Origin: Chromobacterium vaccinii
Lineage (GTDB): Bacteria > Pseudomonadota > Gammaproteobacteria > Burkholderiales > Chromobacteriaceae
Direction: 5' to 3'
Assembly: GCF_000971335.1 (NCBI RefSeq)
Contig: NZ_JZJL01000043.1
Coordinates: 1-44,213 of the forward strand
DNA length: 44,213 nt
Shown: positions 7,047 through 15,548 of the stretch, in pieces
Numbering within the stretch: the first letter of the stretch is position 1
Layout of the letters: every line of letters starts with the position of its first letter
Translations under genes and position numbers: made by a program
Notes under the pieces: model-generated
What the model was told of the DNA's origin: nothing
What the model saw: the letters and a program-made list of their open reading frames with translations, nothing else
Database searches by the model: none

Positions 7047-8789
7047 ATGCACACTTCCTCCACCGCCGCGGCATCGCCGCCGGTGCCGCCAACCGCGCCC
7101 GGCCGCCGACTGACGCGCCACCTATGCTGGCGCAATCTGACCATCGCCTGTGTCGCGCTGGCCGTGATGGCGCCGCTGTCGCTGGTGCTGTACCAGAGCC
7201 TGCTCAACCAGCCCTTTTTCATGACGGACAAAAGCCTGGGGCTGGGCGCCTACCTCTTCATTTTCGCCGACCCGGACTTCTGGTCCGCGCTGAAGAACTC
7301 GGTGGCCATCGCCGTCGGCATGGCGCTGATCGCCATACCGCTGGGCGGCGTGCTCGCCTTCCTGATGGTCCGCACCGACCTGCCCGGCCGCCGCTGGCTC
7401 GAGCCGCTCCTGCTGACGCCGGTATTCGTCTCGCCCATGGTGCTGGCCTTCGGCTACGTGGTGGCCGCTGGCCCGGTGGGTTTCTACTCGCTGTGGCTCA
7501 AGCAACTGTTCGGCTGGGACGAGTTGCCGTGGAGCATCTATTCGCTGACCAGCATCGCCGTCATCGCCGGCCTCACCCATGTGCCGCACATCTATCTCTA
7601 CGCTTCCGCCGCCCTGCGCAACCTGGGATCGGACGTGGAGGAAGCGGCGCGCGTGGCCGGGGCCAGCCCGTTCCGGGTGGCGCGTGATGTCAGCCTGCCG
7701 ATGATCATGCCCTCGCTGCTGTTTTCCGGCGTGCTGGTGCTGTTTCTAGGCTTTGAGATCTTCGGCCTGCCGCTGGTGCTGGGCGATCCGGAAGGCCATC
7801 TGGTGCTGGCCACTTATCTCTACAAGCTCACCAACAAGCTGGGCATTCCTTCCTATCACCTGATGGCCGCGGTGGCGGTATGCCTGATCGCCATCACCTT
7901 TCCGCTGGTCCTGCTGCAGCGGCGCCTGCTGCGCAGCGCCAACCGTTTCGTCACGGTGAAGGGCAAGGCCGGCCGCCAGCACGCGCTGTCGCTGGGCGCC
8001 TGGCGCTATCCCGCCATCGCCATCGTGCTGCTGTGGCTGCTGCTGACGGTGGCGGTGCCTATTTCCGGCATCGCGCTGCGCTCGGTGGTCAGCCACTGGG
8101 GTGAAGGCGTATCCCTGGCCGAGGCGCTGACGCTGGAACACTTCTCCCTGCTGTTCGAGGAAGACAGCATCGTGCGCGCCATCGTCAACACCCTGGGCGT
8201 GGGGGTGATAGGCGGCGCGCTGGCGGTGGGCTTCTACACGCTGGTGGGCTTCGCCGGCCATCGCCGCCATGATTGGGGCAGCCGCCTGCTGGACTATCTG
8301 GTGCTGCTGCCGCGCGCGGTGCCCGGCATCCTGGCCGGCCTCGCCTTCCTGTGGGTGTTCTTGTTTGTCCCCGGCCTGCAGGGCGCGAAGAACAGCATGT
8401 TCTCGATCTGGCTGGCCTACACCGTGGTCTGGCTGGCCTATGGCATGCGGCTGGTGCAAAGCGCGCTGCTGCAGGTGGGGCCGGAACTGGAAGAAGCCGC
8501 CCGCAGCGTCGGCGCCAGCCCGCGCCGCGCCAGCCTGGACGTCACCCTGCCGCTGATCCGCTTCGGCCTGATTTCCAGCTGGCTGCTGATCTTCATGATT
8601 TTCGAGCGCGAATACTCCACCGCCGTCTACCTGCTGTCCCCCGGCACCGAAGTCATCGGCTCGCTGCTGGTATCGCTGTGGGCCACAGGCGCGGTGGACC
8701 AGGTGGCCGCGCTGTCCGTGATCAATATTCTGATGGTGGGCGCCGGCTTGGCCGTGGCGCTGCGCCTGGGAGTGAAACTGCATGACTAA
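7047..8789 (+). CDS. ABC importer permease, fused double module (FbpB/PhnU-like)
   Basis: 580-residue inner-membrane permease made of two homologous halves, each with about six membrane segments. Each half has its own EAA loop for contacting the ATPase: EEAARVAGASPFRVARDVSLP in the first half and EEAARSVGASPRRASLDVTLP in the second. This duplicated layout is typical of ferric-iron and aminoethylphosphonate importers, in which one polypeptide replaces a permease pair. GGAG at 7035-7038 supports the start at 7047. Its last 8 bp overlap the ATPase gene, so the two are probably translated together. The substrate is not readable from the permease. Confidence 0.92.
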   Translation: MHTSSTAAASPPVPPTAPGRRLTRHLCWRNLTIACVALAVMAPLSLVLYQSLLNQPFFMTDKSLGLGAYLFIFADPDFWSALKNSVAIAVGMALIAIPLGGVLAFLMVRTDLPGRRWLEPLLLTPVFVSPMVLAFGYVVAAGPVGFYSLWLKQLFGWDELPWSIYSLTSIAVIAGLTHVPHIYLYASAALRNLGSDVEEAARVAGASPFRVARDVSLPMIMPSLLFSGVLVLFLGFEIFGLPLVLGDPEGHLVLATYLYKLTNKLGIPSYHLMAAVAVCLIAITFPLVLLQRRLLRSANRFVTVKGKAGRQHALSLGAWRYPAIAIVLLWLLLTVAVPISGIALRSVVSHWGEGVSLAEALTLEHFSLLFEEDSIVRAIVNTLGVGVIGGALAVGFYTLVGFAGHRRHDWGSRLLDYLVLLPRAVPGILAGLAFLWVFLFVPGLQGAKNSMFSIWLAYTVVWLAYGMRLVQSALLQVGPELEEAARSVGASPRRASLDVTLPLIRFGLISSWLLIFMIFEREYSTAVYLLSPGTEVIGSLLVSLWATGAVDQVAALSVINILMVGAGLAVALRLGVKLHD

Positions 8790-9861
8790 GCTCGTCGTCG
8801 ACAATCTGTTTCTCAGCTATGACGCCACGCCCATCCTCAAAGGCGTGTCCTTCATCCTCAATGCCGGAGAAGTCGTCTCGCTGCTGGGCGCTTCCGGCAG
8901 CGGCAAGACCACGCTGCTGCGGGCCATCGCCGGGCTGGAGCAGCCCTCCGCCGGCTCCATCCGCCTGAACGAGCAAACCCTGTACGACGGCGATGCCGGC
9001 CACAACCTGCCGGTGGAGAACCGCTCGCTGGGCCTGGTGTTCCAGTCTTACGCGCTGTGGCCCCACCGCACGGTAGCGGAAAACGTCGGCTACGGCCTCA
9101 AACTGCGCAAGACCGGGCAAAAAGAGATAGCCGACCGCGTGGGACAGGTGCTGGAGCAATTGGGTCTGGGCGCGCTGGGCCAGCGCTACCCTCATCAGCT
9201 ATCAGGCGGCCAGCAGCAGCGGGTGGCCATCGCCCGCGCCCTGGTGTACAACCCGCCGGTCATCCTGCTGGACGAGCCGCTGTCCAATCTGGACGCCAAG
9301 CTGCGCGAAGAAGCCCGCGCCTGGCTGCGCGAACTGATCATAGAGCTGAAACTGTCCGCGTTGTGCGTCACCCACGACCAGGGCGAAGCGATGGCGATGT
9401 CCGACCGCATCCTGCTGCTCAAGCATGGCCGCATCGAACAGGCCGGCACGCCGACCGAGCTCTACTCCCAGCCCGCCAGCCTGTACAGCGCGCAGTTCAT
9501 GGGCGCCAACAACACGCTGAGCGCCACCGTCGCCGCCAGCGAAGGCGACAGCGTCATCCTGCACGGCGACGGCTGGCAGCTGAAGGCCACCGCCCGCCAG
9601 CCCTTGCCGGCGGGAAGCCAAGCGCAGGCGGTGATCCGGCTGGAGCGGCTGCGAGTGCGCGACGAGCCCGGCCACAACCGCCTGCCAGCCAAGCTGCTCA
9701 CCTCGATGTATCTGGGCGACCGCTGGGAATACCTGCTGCAACAAGGAGAAAACCGGCTGCGCGCCTACGGCCAGGAAGCCAGGGCGGCTGGCGAATGCTG
9801 GCTGGAGTTCGGCGAGCGCGACACCTGGGCGTTCGGCCGGGAAGCATCCAATCCAAGCTAA
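8782..9861 (+). CDS. ABC importer ATPase (FbpC/PotA-like)
   Basis: 359-residue nucleotide-binding subunit. Walker A is GASGSGKT (36-43), the Q-loop VFQSYALWP has Q88, the signature LSGGQQQR starts at 140, Walker B ILLDEP is at 161-166, the D-loop is SNLD and the switch histidine lies in VTHDQ. After about residue 240 comes a TOBE-like domain that often binds regulatory ligands. The start overlaps the permease stop by 8 bp. It powers uptake through the preceding permease and is the last gene of the operon. Confidence 0.95.
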   Translation: MTKLVVDNLFLSYDATPILKGVSFILNAGEVVSLLGASGSGKTTLLRAIAGLEQPSAGSIRLNEQTLYDGDAGHNLPVENRSLGLVFQSYALWPHRTVAENVGYGLKLRKTGQKEIADRVGQVLEQLGLGALGQRYPHQLSGGQQQRVAIARALVYNPPVILLDEPLSNLDAKLREEARAWLRELIIELKLSALCVTHDQGEAMAMSDRILLLKHGRIEQAGTPTELYSQPASLYSAQFMGANNTLSATVAASEGDSVILHGDGWQLKATARQPLPAGSQAQAVIRLERLRVRDEPGHNRLPAKLLTSMYLGDRWEYLLQQGENRLRAYGQEARAAGECWLEFGERDTWAFGREASNPS

Positions 9862-9875
9862 CCTCAGGCAAGCGG

Positions 9876-9901
9876 CCGCTCCGGGCACAAACCCGGAACG
9901 G
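9876..9901. terminator. Weak hairpin between converging ABC ATPase and MFS genes
   Basis: TCCGGG (9880-9885) pairs with CCCGGA (9892-9897), with a further CCG/CGG extension across one mismatch. It lies in the 43-bp gap between two convergent genes. There is no T-run on either side, so intrinsic termination is only a possibility. Confidence 0.35.
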
Positions 9902-9904
9902 CTG

Positions 9905-11302
9905 TCACTCATGCCCGCCCGATACCTGCCGTCCGGCATCCTGCTCCAGCTTCCAAAACTGCAGGCTGGACAATACGGTCAGACCGCCCATGAACAGGAA
10001 AGCGTGGCCAAAATCGCCGGCGGTCAGCTGTTGATGGCCCTGCAACCAGGCAGCGCCCTGCAACGCGAACGCGCCCACGGTCACGCCGAAGCCGGCAGCC
10101 AGTTGCTGCGCGACGCTGGACAAGCTGGTGGCGTGGCTAAGCCTCTCCTTGTCGACATCGGCGAAAGTGATCGCATTCAGGCTGGTGAACTGCAGCGAAC
10201 GCAGGCAACCGCCCACCACGAACACCAGCAGCAGCAGCCAATGCGGCGTGTCTGCCTGAAACAGCGAGTACACGGCCACCGAACACCCCGCCAGAATGCT
10301 GTTCACGACCAGCACCCGCCGAAAACCGAACCGCTGCAACACCTTGGAGACAACGGTCTTCATCCCTATCGCGCCCATCGCGGTGGAACAGGTCAATAGG
10401 CCGGACTCGAACGGCGAAAAGCCGAAACCCAACTGCAGCATCAAGGGCAGCAGGAAAGGAATGGTGCCGATGCCGACCCGGAATATGAAGCCTCCGACCA
10501 CGCCGGCATAAAAAGTGGGCAGCCTGAGCAACGACAGATCCAGCAGTGGATGCGACTGCCTGCGGTAATGCCACAGATAGGCCAGCAGCAGCGACGCGCC
10601 CAGCATGGATAGCCAGATCGAAGCGGTGGCTGACAACATGTGCTTGCCCTCGGTGGCCAGCCCCAGCATCAGTATCGACAGTCCGGTTCCGGTCAAAAGA
10701 AAACCCCACCAGTCCAGCCTGGGCACTTCATCCTCTTTCAGATTGGCGATAAAACGGCCCGCCAGCGCCAATCCGAGCAGGCCGATAGGAATATTGATCA
10801 GAAAGATCCATCGCCAGTGGAAATAAGTGCTGATGAAGCCGCCCAGCGGCGGCCCTATCACCGGTCCCAGCAGCGCCGGCACGGTCAGGTAGCTGAGCGC
10901 CCGCACCAGATCCGCCTTGTCTATGGTGCGCAAGATGACCAGCCGCCCCACCGGCACCATCATCGCCCCGCCGATGCCCTGCAGGAAGCGCGCCAGCACA
11001 AAGCCGTGCAGGCTGCCGGTCATCGCGCACAGCAGCGAGCCCAGCATGAATACCAGAATGGCGGAACGGAAAATGCGGCGAGCGCCGAAACGGTCGGCCA
11101 TCCAGCCGCTGATGGGAATGAACACCGCCAGACTGACCAGATAGGACGTCAACGCCAGCTTCAGCGAGATCGGGTCCACCCCCAGATCCTGCGCGATCAC
11201 TGGCAGCGAGGTTGAAATCACGGTGGCGTCCATGTTTTCCATGAACAGCGCCGTGGCGACGATGAGCGGCGTCAGCATGCCGGGAGCGATTTTCAACTGC
11301 AT
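9905..11302 (-). CDS. DHA2-family MFS drug exporter (EmrB/MdtD-like)
   Basis: 465-residue proton-coupled efflux transporter of the inner membrane with about 13-14 hydrophobic segments. MFS motif A is GWMADRFGARRIF between segments 2 and 3. The antiporter motif C is seen as LLGPVIGPPLGG in segment 5, together with NMDATVISTSLPVIAQDLG in segment 1, the DHA2 hallmark. The length matches MdtD-type proteins. There is no clear Shine-Dalgarno ahead of the ATG at 11302. The gene stands alone with no membrane-fusion partner or TetR/MarR regulator next to it. Substrates cannot be predicted. Confidence 0.88.
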   Translation of the reverse strand: MQLKIAPGMLTPLIVATALFMENMDATVISTSLPVIAQDLGVDPISLKLALTSYLVSLAVFIPISGWMADRFGARRIFRSAILVFMLGSLLCAMTGSLHGFVLARFLQGIGGAMMVPVGRLVILRTIDKADLVRALSYLTVPALLGPVIGPPLGGFISTYFHWRWIFLINIPIGLLGLALAGRFIANLKEDEVPRLDWWGFLLTGTGLSILMLGLATEGKHMLSATASIWLSMLGASLLLAYLWHYRRQSHPLLDLSLLRLPTFYAGVVGGFIFRVGIGTIPFLLPLMLQLGFGFSPFESGLLTCSTAMGAIGMKTVVSKVLQRFGFRRVLVVNSILAGCSVAVYSLFQADTPHWLLLLVFVVGGCLRSLQFTSLNAITFADVDKERLSHATSLSSVAQQLAAGFGVTVGAFALQGAAWLQGHQQLTAGDFGHAFLFMGGLTVLSSLQFWKLEQDAGRQVSGGHE

Positions 11303-11380
11303 GACAAAAGGATATGAGCGAGAAGCGTTTCAGTTTATCACTCTGCGACCGCCAGCGTGCCGAATGTCATGAACGCTAAC

Positions 11381-11407
11381 AAAAAGCCGCCCGACAAAGC
11401 GGACGGC
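11381..11407 (-). terminator. Terminator of the AcpA-type phosphoesterase gene
   Basis: On the minus strand a GCCGTCC/GGGCGGC stem (11401-11407 with 11386-11392) is followed by TTTTT (11385-11381), about 25 nt after the stop codon at 11433. A standard intrinsic terminator. Confidence 0.85.
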
Positions 11408-11432
11408 CCGGCAACCTTCAGAGTGGAGCGGC

Positions 11433-13535
11433 TTAGTTGAAGGTCAGCGCCGAGGCAAAGTCACCCATCGGCTTGCCGCCGTTCCTCACCAGCGCGACAT
11501 CCCGCGCGATCACGCCCGGCAACGGCTGCAGGCCGAAGCGCCGCGTCAGGAATCGCAGGATGGATGCGGTGTCGTACTGGGTGTGATCGACATAGCCCTT
11601 CTTGGCGAACGGCGAGATCAGAATGGCCGGAATGCGGGTGCCCGGCCCCCAGCGGTCGCCCTTGGGCACCGCCGCGTGGTCGTAGAAGCCGCCGTTTTCG
11701 TCATAGGTGACGACCACCAGCATGTTCTTCCACTGCGGGCTTTGCTGCAGCTTGGAAATCACCGAGGCGATGTGGGCGTCGCCGTCCGCCACGCTGGCGT
11801 AGCCTGCATGCTGGTTCAGGTTGCCCTGCGGCTTGTAGAAAGCCACTTGCGGCAGCGCGCCCGCGGCTGCGGCGCTCAGGAAATCCTGATCGAAATCCTT
11901 CAGATGCTGGCTGCGATAGGCCGCCTGTTTGAACGAATCAAAACTGGCATAGTAGTTGAACGGTTGATGGTGAGCCTGGAAATTGGGCACGCCGCCGTTG
12001 TAGATCTTGCTGCGGTCGGCGGTGGACTGCGCCCAGCCGCCGGCATACCAGGCCCAGCTGATCTGCTTCGCGTCCAATCGGTCGGCGATGGTCGCCTGGG
12101 TCTGCGCCGGCAAGGTGTTGGCCTTGGCCGGATCGGCGTAAAGACCGCTGGCGTCGCCGGAAGCCGGCGCGTTGCCGCTGGGCTGGAACGCCGGCTGCAT
12201 GGTGTTGACCGCATAGTACATGCCGGTCGCGTCCTTGGGCGTCAAATTATTGTCGTTCAGATACTTGGCCGCGCCGGAGAGCACGGATGCCGGCGTATTC
12301 GCCGCCGGCGTCAGCCGCACGAAATTGCCCTTGTCGTCGGTATCGATCGCAGAGATGCTGCCCTTGGCCGGCGAAGCATCGGCATTCGGATACTGCGGCG
12401 CGCAGGCGCAGACCAGATACTGGTGATTGAGGAAGGAGCCGCCGAAAGCGCCCATGAAGAAGTTGTCCGCCAGCGTGTATTGCTGGGCCAGCTTCCACAT
12501 CGCCATCTTGCTGCCGTCGTAATAGCCCATCGACAGGCCGCCGGCGTCGGAATAAGCGGCGAACTTGTCGTTGGCGCCGCCATTGATCTGCATCTGGTTA
12601 TTGTAGAAGCGGTGGACCAGGTCGCGAGTCACCACCGATTGCGGCACCGCCACGCCGGTGCCGTTCAGCCCGTTTGGATTGTCGATCTGGAACGGCGTAT
12701 TGGCGAAGCCCATGGTCTGCGCCTGGCTCAAGGTCACCGCCTGGCCGGCGGCGGTCAGGCCGCCCCAGGTCGGCGGCAGCGCCGGCAGAGTCGAGTTGTC
12801 GAAATCCTTCTGCGCGACGTAGCCGCCCCTGGATGACGGATTGACGCCGGGAATGCCGTTGGCGCCAGGAAACAGGCCGTACAGATTGTCGAAGCCCCGG
12901 TTCTCGGCGTAAATCACCACCACGTTCTTGATGTCAGACAGCGCCATCCGCCTGTGCAGGCTGCTCTTGACGTCGCCGCCGGCGCCCGCCTCCTTCACCG
13001 CGCCGGCGATGGCGTCGATGTTCTGGTTGATCGCCGCCTTCAGCGCGGCTTTGACGTCGGGATCGCTTTCCTTGTTGTGGTCGCCCAGCAGCTTGTCCGC
13101 CGGCACGCCCACCCGCGCGGCCACCGCCTTGCGCGCGCTGTTCAAGTCCATGCCGCCATCCATCAGATCGGCCACCTCGGAAGACAGCGAGCTGACCACG
13201 CCGTTGGCCGCCGCCGGCGCGCGGAATACCAAGGGGTCGGTCACCGGCGCGGCGGTCTGGGTATCGGGGTCGTACCGAACGGCATCGGTGCCCACTTCCA
13301 CCACCACGTCGCCCTGGCCGCTCAGACGAAACGCGCCATTGTCGTCGGTATAGGTCGAGAGCTCGGCGGCATCGCAGCGGCCGTTGCCGTTGCGGTCCAG
13401 ACAGACTTTGGCGTGGCGGAAGTAACTGCCGGTCACCACCCCGCTGGTGGAGGCAGAGCCGCCGCCGCTGCCGCAGGCGCTCAATACAGCGGCGCCGACC
13501 AGGGTCAGCGCCAGGCCACAGGCTAAACGTTGCAT
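11433..13535 (-). CDS. AcpA/phospholipase C-family phosphoesterase lipoprotein
   Basis: 700-residue exported phosphoesterase. A signal peptide ends in lipobox LSAC, giving an outer-membrane or surface lipoprotein. Next comes a small domain with a calcium-loop-like segment DRNGNGRCDAAE (about 49-60), then a spacer and the catalytic domain with E211-N212 (YAENRGFDNLYG). Late motifs are TYDENGGFYDHAAVP and SPFAKKGYVDH. These match the AcpA acid phosphatase/PLC superfamily, in which Glu-Asn and a later Asp pair bind the metal. The usual ENRSFD reads ENRGFD here. ATG 13535 is chosen over an in-frame GTG at 13538 because AAGGA sits 8 nt upstream. It is divergent from a cytochrome c peroxidase gene. 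The role in phosphate release from organic esters is from family knowledge; the actual substrate is unknown. Confidence 0.88.
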   Translation of the reverse strand: MQRLACGLALTLVGAAVLSACGSGGGSASTSGVVTGSYFRHAKVCLDRNGNGRCDAAELSTYTDDNGAFRLSGQGDVVVEVGTDAVRYDPDTQTAAPVTDPLVFRAPAAANGVVSSLSSEVADLMDGGMDLNSARKAVAARVGVPADKLLGDHNKESDPDVKAALKAAINQNIDAIAGAVKEAGAGGDVKSSLHRRMALSDIKNVVVIYAENRGFDNLYGLFPGANGIPGVNPSSRGGYVAQKDFDNSTLPALPPTWGGLTAAGQAVTLSQAQTMGFANTPFQIDNPNGLNGTGVAVPQSVVTRDLVHRFYNNQMQINGGANDKFAAYSDAGGLSMGYYDGSKMAMWKLAQQYTLADNFFMGAFGGSFLNHQYLVCACAPQYPNADASPAKGSISAIDTDDKGNFVRLTPAANTPASVLSGAAKYLNDNNLTPKDATGMYYAVNTMQPAFQPSGNAPASGDASGLYADPAKANTLPAQTQATIADRLDAKQISWAWYAGGWAQSTADRSKIYNGGVPNFQAHHQPFNYYASFDSFKQAAYRSQHLKDFDQDFLSAAAAGALPQVAFYKPQGNLNQHAGYASVADGDAHIASVISKLQQSPQWKNMLVVVTYDENGGFYDHAAVPKGDRWGPGTRIPAILISPFAKKGYVDHTQYDTASILRFLTRRFGLQPLPGVIARDVALVRNGGKPMGDFASALTFN

Positions 13536-13585
13536 CACGGATTTCCTTGCTGTTTAACGGAAAATGCGAAGTATCGCGACGGCAT

Positions 13586-13603
13586 GTTACATTACATTTA
13601 CAT
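13586..13603. promoter_or_regulatory. Pho-box-like 11-bp-spaced repeat
   Basis: GTTACAT (13586-13592) and TTTACAT (13597-13603) are two 7-bp units exactly 11 bp apart. This is the spacing of PhoB half-sites, and the units resemble the CTTACAT half-site known from E. coli pstS. The site lies between the divergent phosphoesterase and peroxidase genes. Similarity to consensus CTGTCAT is only partial (T2, C5, A6, T7), so this is tentative. Confidence 0.35.
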
Positions 13604-13626
13604 TCTGTCAGTATTTCCCGTATGAA
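13597..13626 (+). promoter_or_regulatory. Possible promoter of the cytochrome c peroxidase gene
   Basis: TTTACA (13597-13602) and TATGAA (13621-13626) with an 18-bp spacer lie about 80 bp ahead of the peroxidase start. The -35 box would overlap the Pho-box-like repeat, as in PhoB-activated promoters. Confidence 0.35.
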
Positions 13627-13704
13627 CAGATGCCGCATTTCCATTTTCATCTTTTTGTCATTAACCCCAAGTACAGTCCCGCCACCGCAATCGACACCGC
13701 CATC

Positions 13705-14946
13705 ATGCAACGCCTTCTGCTCTCCATCGCCTTCGCCTGCGCCGGCCTCGTCCAGGCTGCCGCTCCGGCCAAACCCGCCTATCAGAGCGCCAGCTATGCG
13801 CCCGGCCCGCACCCGGTCAGCGCCAAACAGCTGGAAGAGCTAGGCCGCCAGCTGTTCTTCGACCGCTCGTTGTCCGCCTCCGGCCGGATGTCCTGCGCCA
13901 CCTGCCACAGCCCGTCCCATGCCTACGGCCCGCCGAACGGATTGGCCGCTCAACTGGGCGGCAAGGATGGCAAACAGCCCGGCACCCGCGCCGCGCCTTC
14001 CCTGCGCTATCTGCAAAGCGTGCCGCCATTCAGCGAGCACTTCCACGACAACGACGGCAACGACAGCGAAGACGCCGGGCCCACCGGCGGCTATACCTGG
14101 GACGGCCGCGCCGACTCCGCCCATGCCCAGGCCTCGCTGCCGCTGCTGGCCGCCAACGAAATGGCCAACGGCACGCCGGCCGCGGTGGTCGACAAGCTGC
14201 GGCGCTCCGCCGCCGCCGCGCGCTTCCAGAAGCTGTTCGGCACCGACATCTTCAGCCACCCCGCCCAGGCTTTCGACAAGGCCGCGCTGGCGCTGGAAGT
14301 GTTCCAGCAGAATCCGCGCGAGTTTTATCCCTACAACAGCAAGTACGACGCCTACCTGCGCGGCCAGGCCAAGCTGAGCGCGAAGGAAGCGCGCGGACTG
14401 AAGGCGTTCAACGATCCGGACAAGGGCAACTGCGCGTCCTGCCACATCAGCCAGCGCAGCGAGAGCGGCGCCTTCCCCGCCTTCACCGACTACGGCCACA
14501 TCGCCGTCGGCGCGCCGCGCAATCCGGAGCTGGCCGCCAACCGCGACGGCCATTACTTCGATCTGGGCCTGTGCGGCCCGGCGCGCACCGACTTCAAGAA
14601 CCGCGGCGACTACTGCGGCCTGTTCCGCACTCCTTCGCTGCGCAACGTGGCCAGCCGCACGACCTTCTTCCACAACGGCGCCTTCCATGACCTGCGCCAG
14701 GTGCTGCGCTTCTACGCCGAACGCGACACCCGCCCCGGCAAGTGGTATCCGAAGGGCAAAGACGGCAAGGTAGCCAAGTTCAACGACCTGCCGGCGCGCT
14801 ATCAGGCCAACGTCAACATGGAAGCGCCGTTCGGCGGCAAGGCGGGCGGCAAAGCCATGTTCAGCGAGCGCGACATCGACGACATGCTGGCCTTCCTGAA
14901 AACGCTGAACGACGGCTACAAGCCGGCGGGCCGCGGCAAAAGCTGA
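13705..14946 (+). CDS. Di-heme cytochrome c peroxidase/MauG-family protein
   Basis: 413-residue periplasmic di-heme protein. A signal peptide (MQRLLLSIAFACAGLVQA) is followed by two c-type heme sites, CATCH (C64-H68) and CASCH (C243-H247), in the spacing of bacterial cytochrome c peroxidases. The family reduces H2O2 with electrons from cytochrome c or azurin, or, as in MauG, oxidises protein residues. Flanking features LFFDRSLSASGRMSCATCH and FRTPSLRNVASRTTFFHNGAF are typical. The frame opens at 13564, but the residues before 13705 do not resemble a signal sequence, so 13705 is preferred even though no good Shine-Dalgarno is visible. It is divergent from the AcpA-type gene. Peroxidase versus MauG-type activity cannot be settled here. 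Confidence 0.9.
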   Translation: MQRLLLSIAFACAGLVQAAAPAKPAYQSASYAPGPHPVSAKQLEELGRQLFFDRSLSASGRMSCATCHSPSHAYGPPNGLAAQLGGKDGKQPGTRAAPSLRYLQSVPPFSEHFHDNDGNDSEDAGPTGGYTWDGRADSAHAQASLPLLAANEMANGTPAAVVDKLRRSAAAARFQKLFGTDIFSHPAQAFDKAALALEVFQQNPREFYPYNSKYDAYLRGQAKLSAKEARGLKAFNDPDKGNCASCHISQRSESGAFPAFTDYGHIAVGAPRNPELAANRDGHYFDLGLCGPARTDFKNRGDYCGLFRTPSLRNVASRTTFFHNGAFHDLRQVLRFYAERDTRPGKWYPKGKDGKVAKFNDLPARYQANVNMEAPFGGKAGGKAMFSERDIDDMLAFLKTLNDGYKPAGRGKS

Positions 14947-15006
14947 GCCGCGGCGGCGGGACAGCGGCTATGCTGAAGGGTCGATTCCATACCGCCGGAG
15001 AGCTCG

Positions 15007-15360
15007 ATGAAAGTTCAGCGCATCGTCGCCAATATCGCCACCGCCTCGCCGGCCGCGGCGGAACGCTTCTACCGCGATGTGCTGGGCCTGGACATGGTGA
15101 TGGACCACGGCTGGATCCGCATTTACGCATCCGACGCCGCCATGCAGCCGCAAATCAGCTTCGCCAGCGAAGGCGGCTCCGGCACCCCGGTGCCGGAACT
15201 GTCCATCGAAGTGGACGATCTGGAGCAGGCGCTGGCGCGCGCGCAGAGCGCCGGCATCGCCATCGAATACGGGCCGGCGGTCGAGCCCTGGGGCGTGCGC
15301 CGCTTCTTCGTCCGCGACCCGCTGGGCAAACTGGTCAACATCCTCCAGCACTTGGGCTGA
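15007..15360 (+). CDS. VOC (glyoxalase/bleomycin-resistance) superfamily protein
   Basis: Small 117-residue cytosolic protein of the vicinal-oxygen-chelate fold. The N-terminal half has AERFYRDVLGLDMVMDHG, and the C-terminal half ends with FVRDPLGKLVNILQH, the usual closing strand with a metal-ligand region. One chain has two beta-alpha-beta units, so it is probably a dimer. GGAG 6 nt ahead supports the start. It lies 60 bp after the peroxidase gene on the same strand and might be cotranscribed. The enzyme class (lyase, dioxygenase or binding protein) is not determinable. Confidence 0.85.
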   Translation: MKVQRIVANIATASPAAAERFYRDVLGLDMVMDHGWIRIYASDAAMQPQISFASEGGSGTPVPELSIEVDDLEQALARAQSAGIAIEYGPAVEPWGVRRFFVRDPLGKLVNILQHLG

Positions 15361-15548
15361 GCCTTTCCCGCCACGGGCTCCGTACATCCACTTAATCCCG
15401 CCAAACGCTCCCCCGCAGCACCCGCTCCCGGCATATGTTTCAAACACGGACGGCCTCAACGCCGCCGGGCAGATCATAAAAACAGCCGCATCCACGCACC
15501 CGCATCAGGAAAGGGACCGACGCGCCGCGTCCGGCCCCGGGAGCCCCC

